This document shows, in pieces, positions 1-9,079 of a DNA stretch of 43,931 bases. The position numbers were made by a program, and so were the translations under genes. Below the pieces are notes generated by a model that saw only the letters and a program-made list of their open reading frames with translations, searched no databases and was not told the origin of the DNA. The stretch comes from Pseudomonas donghuensis (GTDB taxonomy: Bacteria > Pseudomonadota > Gammaproteobacteria > Pseudomonadales > Pseudomonadaceae), in the NCBI RefSeq assembly GCF_000259195.1, contig NZ_JH650763.1, positions 1 to 43,931 on the forward strand, read 5' to 3'. Every line of letters begins with the position of its first letter. Position 1 is the first letter of the stretch.

Positions 1-127
1 ACCGCTGTCAACTGCCTTTTTCACCGCTGCCGATCTTTCGATCGAAGCCCCTCCGGAATGCCCTGAAACTGCTAACTCGTTGAAACTCAAGGAGTTTTCA
101 GTTCCGACTGCGCCGGAAGTGGGGCGA
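1..127 (-). promoter_or_regulatory. Leader and second -35 box of a stable-RNA operon reading left out of the window
   Basis: Read on the minus strand, this is the start of the transcript made from the promoter at 128-155. It contains a small hairpin (GAAACTC at 82-88 against GAGTTTTC at 92-99). At its end is a second consensus -35 box, TTGACA, at 11-6, whose -10 would lie beyond the window. Tandem sigma-70 promoters of this kind are typical of Pseudomonas rRNA and some tRNA operons, so the neighbour to the left is probably a stable RNA operon. The RNA gene itself is not visible. Confidence 0.5.
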
Positions 128-155
128 ATTATAGACAGATCCGCAGGGGCGTCAA
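128..155 (-). promoter_or_regulatory. Strong sigma-70 promoter, stable-RNA type
   Basis: On the minus strand the -35 box TTGACG (155-150) and the consensus -10 box TATAAT (133-128) are separated by 16 bases. A GC-rich stretch (TCGCCCC) follows the -10, as in stringently controlled promoters. It fires leftward, away from gcdG. It is one of the best promoter matches in the window and fits an rRNA or tRNA operon rather than a metabolic gene. Confidence 0.6.
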
Positions 156-202
156 GGACTTATTTCAACTTTGTTTCAGAAGGGGCGTTTTGGCTATAAG
201 TA

Positions 203-276
203 GCAAGCTTCAAGCTGCAAGTAAAAGCAGAGGCACCGCGCTCAACTTGTAGCTTGCAGCTTATAGCTTGAAGCTT
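203..276. repeat. Imperfect inverted repeat downstream of gcdG
   Basis: The left arm AAGCTTCAAGCTGCAAG (205-221) is complementary to CTTGCAGCTT (253-262) plus GAAGCTT (270-276), with seven extra bases in the right arm. AGCTT-rich inverted repeats of this kind are common between Pseudomonas genes. It touches the gcdG stop codon and probably folds at the 3' end of that transcript, but no clear U-tract is present, so its role as a terminator is uncertain. Confidence 0.5.
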
Positions 277-1496
277 TAGACCACCTTGGCCTCCCGCAGA
301 CGCTCGATCTCCGATGCCGCCAGGCCCAGCACTTCGCCGAGGATCTGCTCGGTATGCTCCCCCAGCAACGGCGGTGCATGCCGGTACTCCACCGGCGTCT
401 CGGACAATCGAATCGGGCTGGCCACCTGCGGCACCTGCCCGGCAAGCGGGTGCGGCATCTCGATCGCCAGGCCCCGCGCCTTGACCTGAGGGTCGGCAAA
501 CATCTGCGCCAGGTCATTGATAGGCCCGCACGGCACACCCGCCTGCTCCAGTTGCGCGACCCACTCAGCGGTGGTCTTGAACACCGTGGCCTGGCGGATC
601 AGTGGAATCAGCTCGGCACGATTAGCAACCCGCTGCTTATTAGTAGCAAAGCGTGGATCGTCCGCCCACTGCGGCTGGCCAGCAACCTCGGCGAACTTGC
701 GGAACTGCCCGTCGTTGCCCACGGTGAGGATGAAATCGCCGTCAGCAGTAGGGAAGTCCTGGTAAGGCACGATGTTGGGATGGGCATTCCCCAGACGCCG
801 AGGCGGCGTGCCGGTGGTGAGGTAGTTCATGGCCTGGTTGGCCAGGCAGGCAACCTGCACGTCCAGCAGCGCCATATCGACATGCTGGCCGCCACCATCG
901 CGGTCACGATGGGCGAGGGCGGCCAGGATCGCCACGGTCGAGTACAGCCCGGTGAGGATGTCGGTCAATGCGACACCGACCTTTACCGGACCGGCACCTT
1001 CTTCACCCTCTGGCCGCCCGGTCAGGCTCATCAAGCCACCCAGGCCCTGGATCATGAAGTCGTAGCCGGCACGCTTGGCGTAGGGCCCGGTCTGGCCGAA
1101 GCCGGTGACCGAGCAATACACCAGGCGCGGGTTGATCGCCTTCAGGCTCTCGTAATCCAGCCCATAGGCAGCCAGCCCACCCACCTTGAAGTTCTCGATC
1201 AGCACATCCGACTTGGCTGCCAGCTCGCGCACCAGGCGCTGGCCCTCGGGCTGGGTGAAGTCGATGGTCAGCGAGCGCTTGTTGCGGTTGGCCGCCAGAT
1301 AGTAGGCCGCCTCGCTGGTGTTCTCGCCGTAGGCATCCTTAAGGAAGGGCGGCCCCCAGGCGCGCGTGTCATCGCCGCTGCCCGGGCGCTCGACCTTGAT
1401 CACTTCGGCGCCGAGGTCGGCGAGTATCTGCCCGGACCAGGGCCCGGCCAGCACTCGCGACAGATCCAGCACCCGCAGATGAGATAGCGCACCCAT
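276..1496 (-). CDS. gcdG: CoA-transferase family III (succinyl-CoA:glutarate CoA-transferase)
   Basis: This 406-residue protein has the full length of the CaiB/BaiF (class III) CoA-transferases. It opens with the usual core (LRVLDLSRVLAGPW) and includes EVIKVERPGSGDDTR and the catalytic-Asp region VALTDILTG (Asp about 179). Family members move CoA through an aspartyl-CoA thioester. It lies 13 bases downstream of gcdH on the same strand and next to a divergent LysR gene. In P. putida and P. aeruginosa this arrangement belongs to the ketogenic glutarate branch of lysine catabolism, where the enzyme (GcdG, also called GcoT) activates glutarate for GcdH. The substrate is inferred from this context rather than from residues. 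The start MGALSHLRV was chosen because it begins at the family's usual N-terminus. Confidence 0.88.
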   Translation of the reverse strand: MGALSHLRVLDLSRVLAGPWSGQILADLGAEVIKVERPGSGDDTRAWGPPFLKDAYGENTSEAAYYLAANRNKRSLTIDFTQPEGQRLVRELAAKSDVLIENFKVGGLAAYGLDYESLKAINPRLVYCSVTGFGQTGPYAKRAGYDFMIQGLGGLMSLTGRPEGEEGAGPVKVGVALTDILTGLYSTVAILAALAHRDRDGGGQHVDMALLDVQVACLANQAMNYLTTGTPPRRLGNAHPNIVPYQDFPTADGDFILTVGNDGQFRKFAEVAGQPQWADDPRFATNKQRVANRAELIPLIRQATVFKTTAEWVAQLEQAGVPCGPINDLAQMFADPQVKARGLAIEMPHPLAGQVPQVASPIRLSETPVEYRHAPPLLGEHTEQILGEVLGLAASEIERLREAKVV

Positions 1497-1509
1497 GGCT
1501 GGCTCCTTA

Positions 1510-2691
1510 TTAATAGAAGGACTGGATGCCGGTCTGCGCGCGACCGAGGATCAGCGCGTGCACGTCGTGGGTGCCCTCATAGGTGTTGACCACCTCGAGG
1601 TTGACCAGGTGACGGGCCACACCGAACTCGTCGGAGATACCGTTGCCGCCCAGCATGTCGCGGGCCATCCGGGCGATGTCCAGGGCCTTGCCGCAAGAGT
1701 TGCGCTTCATGATCGAAGTGATTTCGACCGCAGCGGTACCTTCGTCCTTCATCCGGCCCAGGCGCAGGCAGCCTTGCAGGGCCAGGGTGATTTCGGTCTG
1801 CATGTCGGCCAGCTTCTTCTGGATCAGCTGGTTGGCTGCCAGCGGGCGACCGAACTGCTTGCGGTCCAGGGTGTATTGGCGCGCGGTGTGCCAGCAGGCC
1901 TCGGCGGCGCCCAGGGCACCCCAGGAAATGCCATAGCGCGCGGAGTTCAGACAGGTGAACGGACCTTTCAGGCCGCGCACATCCGGGAAGATGTTCTCTT
2001 CGGGCACGAACACGTTGTCCATGACGATTTCGCCGGTGATCGAAGCGCGCAGGCCGACCTTGCCGTGAATCGCCGGGGCACTCAGGCCCTGCCAGCCCTT
2101 TTCCAGGACGAAGCCGCGGATGTCGCCAGCATCATCCTTGGCCCAGACCACGAACACGTCGGCAATCGGGCTGTTGGTGATCCACATCTTGCTGCCGCTC
2201 AGGCGATAGCCGCCGTCGACCTTCTTGGCGCGGGTGATCATCGAGCCCGGATCGGAGCCGTGGTCGGGTTCGGTCAGGCCGAAGCAGCCGATCCACTCGC
2301 CGCTGGCGAGCTTGGGCAGATACTTCTGCTTCTGCGCCTCGGTACCGAATTCGTTGATCGGCACCATGACCAGGGAGGACTGCACGCTCATCATTGAGCG
2401 GTAGCCGGAATCGATACGCTCCACTTCCCGGGCAATCAGGCCGTAGCACACGTAATTCAGGCCGCTGCCGCCGTATTGCTCGGGGATGGTTGCGCCAAGC
2501 AGGCCGACTTCGCCCATCTCGCGGAAGATCGCAGGGTCGGTCTGCTCGTGACGGAACGCTTCCAGCACGCGCGGGGCCAGCTTGTCCTGGGCGAACTGAT
2601 AAGCGCTATCACGCACCATGCGCTCTTCTTCAGTGAGCTGTTGGTCGAGCAACAGCGGGTCGATCCAGTTGAAGCTTGCTTTACCGGCCAT
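1510..2691 (-). CDS. gcdH: Glutaryl-CoA dehydrogenase
   Basis: This FAD-dependent acyl-CoA dehydrogenase has 393 residues, the normal length. It oxidises and decarboxylates glutaryl-CoA to crotonyl-CoA, the step that brings glutarate from lysine toward acetyl-CoA. Visible family motifs are the flavin/substrate segment [35 protein letters not shown], the helix [19 protein letters not shown], and [16 protein letters not shown]. The last contains the catalytic base Glu (about 372), characteristic of glutaryl-CoA dehydrogenases. It is the first gene of a gcdH-gcdG operon and is divergent from gcdR, which probably controls it. Nothing is missing or unusual. Confidence 0.96.
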   Translation of the reverse strand: MAGKASFNWIDPLLLDQQLTEEERMVRDSAYQFAQDKLAPRVLEAFRHEQTDPAIFREMGEVGLLGATIPEQYGGSGLNYVCYGLIAREVERIDSGYRSMMSVQSSLVMVPINEFGTEAQKQKYLPKLASGEWIGCFGLTEPDHGSDPGSMITRAKKVDGGYRLSGSKMWITNSPIADVFVVWAKDDAGDIRGFVLEKGWQGLSAPAIHGKVGLRASITGEIVMDNVFVPEENIFPDVRGLKGPFTCLNSARYGISWGALGAAEACWHTARQYTLDRKQFGRPLAANQLIQKKLADMQTEITLALQGCLRLGRMKDEGTAAVEITSIMKRNSCGKALDIARMARDMLGGNGISDEFGVARHLVNLEVVNTYEGTHDVHALILGRAQTGIQSFY

Positions 2692-2783
2692 GAGCGAATC
2701 CTCGAGAAATGGGACCAGAGTTGTTGTGCATTGATCCTAGGCCCGTTCAGGCGACGAGACAAACGAGGATTGCGCATGCTCTT

Positions 2784-2798
2784 GTGATAATTTCTCAC
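2784..2798. promoter_or_regulatory. LysR-type T-N11-A palindrome in the gcdH/gcdR divergent promoter
   Basis: GTGATAATTTCTCAC has four-base palindromic arms (GTGA, TCAC) and a T-N11-A spacing, the core signature of LysR-family binding sites. It sits in the 160-base gap between the divergent gcdH and gcdR starts, where GcdR would be expected to bind. This is inference from pattern and position. Confidence 0.45.
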
Positions 2799-2851
2799 TT
2801 CGTAATGGTCACAAAGGCCATCTTTACGCCTTATTAGTGAGGTTGATGTAC

Positions 2852-3778
2852 ATGCGGCGCAAGATCCCCAGTACCGCGGCCCTGGTCTGCTTCGAGGCAG
2901 CCGCCCGCCACGAGAGCTTTACCAAGGCTTCCCAGGAGCTATCCCTGACCCAGGGCGCCGTATGTCGGCAAATCGCCGGGCTGGAGGAGTTTCTTAATGT
3001 CGAACTGTTTCGCCGCTCCCGCCGCGGGGTGAAGCTCACCGAAGCCGGGCTTTCCTATAGCCGCCGGGTCGCCACCCAGCTCGATGCGGTGGAGCGCGAC
3101 ACCTTGTCGGTGATGGGCCAGCAGGGCGCCAACGTCATCGAGCTGGCAGTGGTACCAACCTTCGGCACCCAATGGCTGCTACCGCGGCTAAAGGACTTCC
3201 AGCAGCGCCACCCCGAGGTCACGGTCAACCTGACCAACCGCACCCGGCCGTTCCTGTTTGCCGATACCAGCTTTGACGCGGCGATCTACTTCGGAGACGC
3301 CGACTGGCCGGGCACCGAGTCCCATCGGCTGATGGGCGAAAATCCGGTGCCGGTGTGCAGCCCGGCGCTGCTGGCTGACAACCAGCAACTCACACCCGAG
3401 CAGATCGCCCAACTGCCACTGCTGCAGCAGACCACCCGGCCCTACGCCTGGCGCCAGTGGTTCAACAGCCTGGAAATGAGCGTCGCCCGCGACATGACCG
3501 GCCCGCGCTATGAGCTATTCTCGATGTTGGCACAGGCTGCCATGCACGAGATGGGCGTGGCGCTGATTCCACCCTTCCTGATCCAGCGCGAACTGGCAGA
3601 GGGGCGCCTGGTAGTGGCCAGTCCGCACGCGCTGTCGAGCATCAAGGCTTACTACCTGATGATCCCCGAGCGCAAGGTGGAATCCGCTTCGCTGCGGGCC
3701 TTCCGCGACTGGTTGGTAGGGGAGGCGAGCCGCTACGCTGCAGCCCATAAGGATGACAGTTATAACCTGACCCCGTAG
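2852..3778 (+). CDS. gcdR: LysR-family regulator of glutarate catabolism
   Basis: This LysR-type transcription factor has 308 residues from the chosen start. The N-terminal winged helix-turn-helix is clear (PSTAALVCFEAAARHESFTKASQELSLTQGAVCRQI, residues about 6-41 in consecutive parts), followed by the linker helix and a co-inducer domain with VVPTFGTQWLLPRL. It is divergent from gcdH-gcdG. In Pseudomonas the regulator at this position is GcdR, which activates the glutarate genes in response to glutarate. Upstream in-frame codons GTG (2837) and ATG (2846) exist. ATG 2852 was preferred because GAGG at 2839-2842 lies nine bases before it and MRRKIPSTAAL is the typical family beginning. Confidence 0.88.
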   Translation: MRRKIPSTAALVCFEAAARHESFTKASQELSLTQGAVCRQIAGLEEFLNVELFRRSRRGVKLTEAGLSYSRRVATQLDAVERDTLSVMGQQGANVIELAVVPTFGTQWLLPRLKDFQQRHPEVTVNLTNRTRPFLFADTSFDAAIYFGDADWPGTESHRLMGENPVPVCSPALLADNQQLTPEQIAQLPLLQQTTRPYAWRQWFNSLEMSVARDMTGPRYELFSMLAQAAMHEMGVALIPPFLIQRELAEGRLVVASPHALSSIKAYYLMIPERKVESASLRAFRDWLVGEASRYAAAHKDDSYNLTP

Positions 3779-4184
3779 TCAATTAAATTGAAAGCCTACA
3801 GATATAAGGAAATGTCGCATTTTCACCAACTGTTTCAGACAGCCCCGCGAAAGCCCTTAACCCTGCTGTTTATGCGGCTTTCACAGCATAAATCGCGCTT
3901 TGCGCCAGGCATTCAGCAAATTCGGCGGAAAATTTTCAATTTTTACCGTAATCTCCCTGAAGCCCGCGTTTGGCGGGCTCCAGGCCTGTTCTTGCGACAT
4001 TCGGTCACAGGGTGACTTGTAGTTTGATTGCCGTCACCCTTCAAAACTGGTTGAAGCGATTCAGGAATCACCTGCAAAATGCCGCGCCCCGCCTGAATTC
4101 GGCGGGATCGTGCTGATCGGCCGCCCCAACGCACCATCCGCAGTGCGCTGGTTTACCAACAAAAGATCACGCAGGAGAAATGAC
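3779..4184. other. Gene-free gap before pntAA with several stem-loops
   Basis: No coding region is supported in these 406 bases. Visible structures are AGCCCGC/GCGGGCT (3961-3979), possibly the end of the gcdR transcript but without a U-tract. GTCAC/GTGAC (4004-4016) shares its right arm with GGGTGAC/GTCACCC (4010-4039), so only one of these two can form. CCCGCC/GGCGGG lies at 4088-4106. The left part is AT-rich (about 3900-3950) and could hold the pnt promoter. A 75-residue open frame at 3788-4015 resembles nothing recognised. Confidence 0.4.
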
Positions 4185-5306
4185 GTGCACATTGGTGTTC
4201 CTCTCGAAACGCAGACGGGCGAAACACGGGTTGCTGCAACCCCGGAAACCATCAAGAAACTGATTGGCCAGGGGCATCAGGTCACCGTCCAGAGCGGCGC
4301 CGGCATCAACGCCAGCGTTCCGGACAGTGCCTATGAAGCAGCAGGCGCCACTATTGGCAGCGCTGCCGATGCGTTTGGAGCTCAGCTGGTTCTGAAAGTT
4401 GTAGCCCCTGACGATAGCGAACTGGCCCAGATCAAGAGCGGCACCGTCCTGGTGGGCATGCTCAATCCATTCAATAACGAAACCATCGCCAAGATGGCCG
4501 AGCGCGGCATTACCGCCTTTGCCCTTGAAGCCGCGCCGCGCACCTCGCGGGCACAAAGCCTCGATGTGTTGTCGTCGCAAGCCAACATTGCCGGTTACAA
4601 GGCCGTGTTGCTGGCCGCTCACCACTATCCGCGCTTCATGCCGATGCTGATGACGGCCGCCGGGACCGTCAAGGCTGCCCGCGTGCTGATCCTCGGTGCC
4701 GGTGTCGCGGGGCTGCAGGCCATCGCAACGGCCAAGCGCCTGGGTGCGGTGATCGAAGCGTCGGACGTGCGTCCGGCGGTGAAGGAGCAGATCGAATCGC
4801 TGGGCGCCAAGTTCATCGATGTCCCTTACGAGACCGATGAAGAGCGCGAGTGCGCCGAAGGTGTCGGCGGCTATGCGCGGCCCATGCCGGCCAGCTGGAT
4901 GCAGCGCCAGGCCCTGGCGGTGCACGAGCGCGCCAAACAGGCCGATATCGTCATTACCACCGCACTGATCCCCGGCCGCAAGGCACCGACCTTGCTCAGC
5001 GCCGAAACCGTGGCGCAGATGAAACCTGGCTCGGTGGTCATTGACCTGGCCGCGGCCCAAGGTGGCAACTGCCCGCTGACCGTCGCTGACCAGGTGGTGG
5101 TGGAGCAGGGCGTGACCATCGTCGGCCCGACCAACCTGCCAGCCCAGGTCGGCGCTGACGCCTCGGCCCTGTATGCACGCAACCTGCTCGACTTCATGAA
5201 GCTGCTGTTCGACAAGGACGGCGCGCTGACGATCAACCTCGAAGACGACATCGTCGCCGCGTGCCTGATGTGCCGCGACGGCCAGGTCATCCGCAAGAAC
5301 GGATAA
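4185..5306 (+). CDS. pntAA: NAD(P) transhydrogenase subunit alpha, part 1
   Basis: This is the NAD(H)-binding (domain I) subunit of the proton-translocating transhydrogenase, which uses the proton gradient to reduce NADP+ with NADH. It has 373 residues and begins [20 protein letters not shown], the usual start of the alanine dehydrogenase/PntA family. A Rossmann segment ([20 protein letters not shown]) and the loop following GGYARPMP are visible. The start codon is GTG at 4185, preceded by AGGAG at 4173-4177 with seven bases between; an upstream in-frame extension to 4110 lacks family similarity and was rejected. pntAB starts 11 bases downstream of the stop. Splitting alpha into two proteins is normal in Pseudomonas. 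Confidence 0.95.
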   Translation: MHIGVPLETQTGETRVAATPETIKKLIGQGHQVTVQSGAGINASVPDSAYEAAGATIGSAADAFGAQLVLKVVAPDDSELAQIKSGTVLVGMLNPFNNETIAKMAERGITAFALEAAPRTSRAQSLDVLSSQANIAGYKAVLLAAHHYPRFMPMLMTAAGTVKAARVLILGAGVAGLQAIATAKRLGAVIEASDVRPAVKEQIESLGAKFIDVPYETDEERECAEGVGGYARPMPASWMQRQALAVHERAKQADIVITTALIPGRKAPTLLSAETVAQMKPGSVVIDLAAAQGGNCPLTVADQVVVEQGVTIVGPTNLPAQVGADASALYARNLLDFMKLLFDKDGALTINLEDDIVAACLMCRDGQVIRKNG

Positions 5307-5317
5307 GGAGCCAGACA

Positions 5318-5650
5318 ATGGAAGACATGCTGATCTCTCACAACGTCTATAACCTGATCATCTTCGTGCTGGCGATCTATGTCGGTTACCACGTGGTCTG
5401 GAACGTCACCCCGGCGCTGCACACACCGCTGATGGCGGTCACCAACGCCATCTCCGCCATCGTCATCGTCGGCGCCATGCTGGCCGCCGCGCTGACCGTC
5501 ACGCCGCTGGGCAAGACCATGGGCACCCTCGCGGTGGCCCTGGCAGCGGTCAACGTATTCGGTGGTTTCCTCGTCACCCGGCGCATGCTGGAGATGTTCA
5601 AGAAGAAAGCCCCAGGCAAGGGCGCAGCGAAGCAAGAGGGGCAGAAGTAA
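5318..5650 (+). CDS. pntAB: NAD(P) transhydrogenase subunit alpha, part 2
   Basis: This 110-residue membrane protein corresponds to the C-terminal membrane part of E. coli PntA. It has three or four hydrophobic segments ([32 protein letters not shown] and the stretch up to [17 protein letters not shown]), then a short basic tail. It forms part of the proton channel with PntB. The ATG at 5318 follows AAGGAG with the usual spacing, and the gene lies between pntAA and pntB with gaps of 11 and 2 bases, so all three are co-transcribed and probably co-translated. Confidence 0.94.
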   Translation: MEDMLISHNVYNLIIFVLAIYVGYHVVWNVTPALHTPLMAVTNAISAIVIVGAMLAAALTVTPLGKTMGTLAVALAAVNVFGGFLVTRRMLEMFKKKAPGKGAAKQEGQK

Positions 5651-5652
5651 AC

Positions 5653-7089
5653 ATGAGCATGAACCTGGTAACACTTCTCTACCTTGTCGCCTCGGTGTGC
5701 TTCATCCAGGCGCTCAAGGGCCTGTCGCACCCGACCACGTCACGGCGCGGCAATCTGTTCGGCATGCTCGGCATGGCCCTGGCGATCATCACCACCATCG
5801 GCCTCATCTATAAGCTGGGCGCAGAGCTGGCTACCGATGGCATCGGCTACGTGATCGTCGGCCTGCTGGTCGGCGGTACCGCCGGCTCGATCATGGCCAA
5901 GCGCGTTGAAATGACCAAGATGCCCGAGCTGGTTGCCTTCATGCACAGCATGATCGGTCTGGCGGCAGTGTTCATCGCCGTTGCCGCGGTGGTCGAGCCG
6001 CAATCGCTGGGCATCGTTGCCAGCATCAGCGACCCGATCCCTAGTGGTAACCGCCTGGAGCTGTTCCTCGGCGCCGCCATTGGTGCGATCACCTTCTCAG
6101 GTTCGGTCATTGCCTTCGGCAAGCTGTCGGGCAAGTACAAGTTTCGCCTGTTCCAGGGCGCACCGGTACAGTTCAGCGGCCAGCACAAGCTGAACCTGAT
6201 CCTCGGCCTTGCCACCATCGGCCTGGGCCTGATGTTTACCTTCACCGGCAGCTACAGCGCCTTTGCCCTGATGCTGATCCTGGCGTTCGTCATGGGCGTG
6301 CTGATCATCATCCCGATTGGCGGCGCCGACATGCCGGTGGTGGTGTCGATGCTCAACAGCTACTCGGGCTGGGCTGCGGCGGGTATCGGCTTCTCGCTGA
6401 ACAACTCAATGCTGATCATCGCCGGCTCCCTGGTCGGTTCGTCCGGTGCGATCCTCTCGTACATCATGTGCAAGGCGATGAACCGCTCGTTCTTCAATGT
6501 GATCCTCGGCGGTTTCGGCGGCGCGGCAGAAGCGGCCGGCCCGGCTGGCGCCAAGGAAGCCCGTCCGGTGAAATCCGGTTCGGCCGATGACGCGACCTTC
6601 CTGCTCAGCAACGCCGACACCGTGATCATCGTTCCTGGCTACGGCCTGGCAGTAGCGCGCGCCCAGCACGCACTGAAAGAGCTGACCGAGAAACTGACCC
6701 ACAACGGCGTGACCGTGAAGTACGCGATCCACCCGGTAGCGGGGCGCATGCCCGGGCACATGAACGTACTGCTGGCCGAAGCCGAAGTGCCGTACGACCA
6801 GGTGTTCGAGATGGACGACATCAACTCCGAGTTCGGCCAGGCCGACGTGGTCCTGGTGCTGGGCGCCAACGATGTGGTCAACCCGGCGGCGAAGAACGAT
6901 CCGAAATCGCCGATTGCCGGCATGCCGATCCTCGAAGCCTTCAAGGCCAAGACCATCATCGTCAACAAGCGCTCGATGGCCAGCGGCTATGCCGGCCTGG
7001 ATAACGAACTGTTCTACCTGGACAAGACCATGATGGTCTTCGGCGACGCCAAGAAGGTCATCGAAGACATGGTCAAAGCGGTCGAATAA
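5653..7089 (+). CDS. pntB: NAD(P) transhydrogenase subunit beta
   Basis: This 478-residue subunit carries most of the proton-conducting helices and the NADP(H)-binding domain III. The first 260 residues or so are strongly hydrophobic. The C-terminal part has the characteristic VIIVPGYGLAVARAQHAL nucleotide-binding turn, HPVAGRMPGHMNVLLAEA, and GANDVVNPAA with the following IIVNKRS loop, all hallmarks of PntB. It starts two bases after the pntAB stop and ends the operon, followed 24 bases later by a good terminator. Confidence 0.97.
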   Translation: MSMNLVTLLYLVASVCFIQALKGLSHPTTSRRGNLFGMLGMALAIITTIGLIYKLGAELATDGIGYVIVGLLVGGTAGSIMAKRVEMTKMPELVAFMHSMIGLAAVFIAVAAVVEPQSLGIVASISDPIPSGNRLELFLGAAIGAITFSGSVIAFGKLSGKYKFRLFQGAPVQFSGQHKLNLILGLATIGLGLMFTFTGSYSAFALMLILAFVMGVLIIIPIGGADMPVVVSMLNSYSGWAAAGIGFSLNNSMLIIAGSLVGSSGAILSYIMCKAMNRSFFNVILGGFGGAAEAAGPAGAKEARPVKSGSADDATFLLSNADTVIIVPGYGLAVARAQHALKELTEKLTHNGVTVKYAIHPVAGRMPGHMNVLLAEAEVPYDQVFEMDDINSEFGQADVVLVLGANDVVNPAAKNDPKSPIAGMPILEAFKAKTIIVNKRSMASGYAGLDNELFYLDKTMMVFGDAKKVIEDMVKAVE

Positions 7090-7113
7090 GCCGTTCAATC
7101 CGCTGTGACAAAT

Positions 7114-7145
7114 AGCCCCAGTGCGGTACCGGCTGGGGCTTTTTC
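7114..7145 (+). terminator. Rho-independent terminator of the pnt operon
   Basis: AGCCCCAG (7114-7121) pairs with CTGGGGCT (7133-7140), with an 11-base loop and five T residues ending the structure. It lies just after pntB. Confidence 0.85.
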
Positions 7146-7267
7146 ATGCCCGGCCAGCCGACAGAAGGCTCTATTTCAGGGCTTCGCATTCGACCTTGGT
7201 CGCGGGACGAAGCCAGGCGAAAACACTAGACTGCGCATCTAGCTTTAGTAGCCCGAGATAACAATCC

Positions 7268-8761
7268 ATGTACCGTGATCGTATCCGCTTGTCCTCCCTG
7301 CACAGCAAGGTAATGAGTGCGGCTGATGCCGCTGGCCTGATCGAGGACGGCATGACCGTCGGCATGAGCGGTTTTACCCGTGCCGGTGAAGCCAAGGCCG
7401 TGCCCCATGCACTGGCCGAACGCGCCAAGCAGTCGCCCCTGAAAATCAGCCTGATGACCGGCGCAAGCCTGGGCAACGACCTCGACAAACAGCTGACCGA
7501 GGCCGGTGTACTGGCCCGTCGCATGCCGTTCCAGGTCGACAGCACCCTGCGCAAGGCCATCAACGACGGCAAGGTCATGTTCATCGACCAACACCTGTCG
7601 GAAACCGTCGAGCAGCTGCGCAACCAGCAGCTCAAGCTGCCGGACATCGCGGTCATCGAAGCGGTCGCCATCACCGAGCAAGGCCACATCGTGCCGACCA
7701 CCTCGGTGGGCAACTCGGCCAGCTTCGCGATTTTCGCCAAACAGGTGATCGTCGAGATCAACCTGGCGCACAACGCCAACCTGGAAGGTCTGCACGACAT
7801 CTATATCCCGACCTACCGCCCGACCCGTACGCCGATCCCGCTGGTAAAGGTCGATGACCGCATCGGCAGCACCGCGATCCCGATCGACCCGGCCAAGATT
7901 GTCGGTATCGTCATCACCGAGCAGTCGGACTCGCCGTCCACCGTGCTGCCGCCAGACGACGAAACCCAGGGCATCGCCAACCACCTGATCAACTTCCTCA
8001 AGCAGGAAGTGGACGCCGGGCGCATGACCAACAAGCTCGGCCCGCTGCAGGCCGGCATCGGCAGCATTGCCAACGCGGTAATGTGCGGCCTGATCGATTC
8101 CCCATTCGAAGACCTGACCATGTACTCCGAAGTACTGCAGGACTCGACCTTCGACCTGATCGACGCCGGCAAGCTGAGCTTCGCCTCGGGCAGCTCGATC
8201 ACCCTGTCGACCCGTCGTAACGCCGACGTGTTCGGCAACCTGGAGCGCTACAAGGACAAGCTGGTCCTGCGCCCGCAGGAAATCTCCAACCACCCTGAAG
8301 TGGTCCGCCGCCTGGGCATCATCGGTATCAACACTGCCCTTGAGTTCGACCTGTACGGCAACGTCAACTCCACTCACGTCTGCGGCACGCGGATGATGAA
8401 CGGCATCGGTGGCTCGGGTGACTTCGCCCGCAACGCGCACCTGGCGATCTTCGTCACCAAGTCGATTGCCAAGGGCGGGGCGATTTCCAGCGTGGTGCCA
8501 ATGGTCAGCCACGTCGACCACACCGAGCACGATGTCGACATCCTCGTCACCGAGCAGGGCCTGGCTGACCTGCGCGGCCTGGCGCCACGCGAACGTGCCC
8601 GGGTGATCATCGACAACTGCGTGCACCCGGATTACCGCGACGCGCTGAACGACTATTTCACCCGCGCCTGCGAACGCGGCGGCCACACGCCGCACATTCT
8701 GCGCGAAGCCCTGGCCTGGCACGAAAACCTGGAAGAAACCGGGCGCATGCTCGCCAGCTGA
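7268..8761 (+). CDS. Succinyl-CoA:acetate CoA-transferase / acetyl-CoA hydrolase family
   Basis: This class I CoA-transferase of 497 residues has the normal length for the AarC/ScpC/Ach1 group. The segment MYSEVLQDS contains the expected catalytic glutamate (about 288) that forms the glutamyl-CoA thioester. GTRMMNGIGGSGDFARNAH is the glycine-rich region characteristic of the family. The N-terminal part VGMSGFTRAGEAKAVPHALAE also fits. Members exchange CoA between succinyl-CoA and acetate or propionate, linking acetate handling to the TCA cycle; older annotations call them acetyl-CoA hydrolases. It is transcribed alone between the pnt terminator and a weak stem-loop at 8777-8802. Which acid it prefers cannot be read from the sequence. 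Confidence 0.9.
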   Translation: MYRDRIRLSSLHSKVMSAADAAGLIEDGMTVGMSGFTRAGEAKAVPHALAERAKQSPLKISLMTGASLGNDLDKQLTEAGVLARRMPFQVDSTLRKAINDGKVMFIDQHLSETVEQLRNQQLKLPDIAVIEAVAITEQGHIVPTTSVGNSASFAIFAKQVIVEINLAHNANLEGLHDIYIPTYRPTRTPIPLVKVDDRIGSTAIPIDPAKIVGIVITEQSDSPSTVLPPDDETQGIANHLINFLKQEVDAGRMTNKLGPLQAGIGSIANAVMCGLIDSPFEDLTMYSEVLQDSTFDLIDAGKLSFASGSSITLSTRRNADVFGNLERYKDKLVLRPQEISNHPEVVRRLGIIGINTALEFDLYGNVNSTHVCGTRMMNGIGGSGDFARNAHLAIFVTKSIAKGGAISSVVPMVSHVDHTEHDVDILVTEQGLADLRGLAPRERARVIIDNCVHPDYRDALNDYFTRACERGGHTPHILREALAWHENLEETGRMLAS

Positions 8762-8776
8762 CCTGCACAGTGACCC

Positions 8777-8802
8777 GCCGGTTGTGTGCAATGCCAACCG
8801 GC
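8777..8802 (+). terminator. Possible terminator hairpin without U-tract
   Basis: GCCGGTTG (8777-8784) pairs perfectly with CAACCGGC (8795-8802). It stands 15 bases after the CoA-transferase stop, but no run of T follows directly, so it may only stabilise the 3' end. Confidence 0.4.
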
Positions 8803-8832
8803 CGGGCAACTGATTTATTTATCCAGGCAAAA

Positions 8833-8929
8833 ACTGTTCTACTGTACCGGTGATTTCACCGCCTTTTTCCGCTTCGTCATCCCTCTCTTGATCAAGAATG
8901 CACCATTTCAGTGCCGACCAGTACAGTTG
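8833..8929. promoter_or_regulatory. ACTGT/ACAGT operator-like sites upstream of the DUF1127 gene
   Basis: Two tandem copies ACTGTTCT (8833) and ACTGTACC (8841) are followed by the oppositely oriented CGACCAGTACAGTTG (8915-8929). Further ACTGT boxes lie at 8991 and 9000. The 15-base sequence at 8915 recurs exactly at 9435, upstream of the next gene group. Direct repeats of this composition recall operators of MocR/PdxR-type GntR regulators, but no such regulator is encoded in the window. The binding protein is unknown. Confidence 0.4.
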
Positions 8930-9079
8930 CGCCTATTCTGAGTGCAACAGTCGCTTAAAACAGTTAACTGGCCCATCACAATGCAGGTGAACTGTATCTA
9001 CTGTTATGGACGACAGAGGAGGATCATTGGCATCAGTTAAATCACTACCTAATGCCGCCACAAGCGGAAGGATGACATC

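Noticed and set aside
354..1487. Long open frame antisense to gcdG
   Set aside because: It is a codon-bias shadow of gcdG with no recognised motif; the gcdG protein matches a known family over its full length.
3788..4015. 75-codon frame in the gap before pntAA
   Set aside because: No similarity noticed, it spans a stem-loop and AT-rich promoter-like DNA, and it lacks a good ribosome-binding site.
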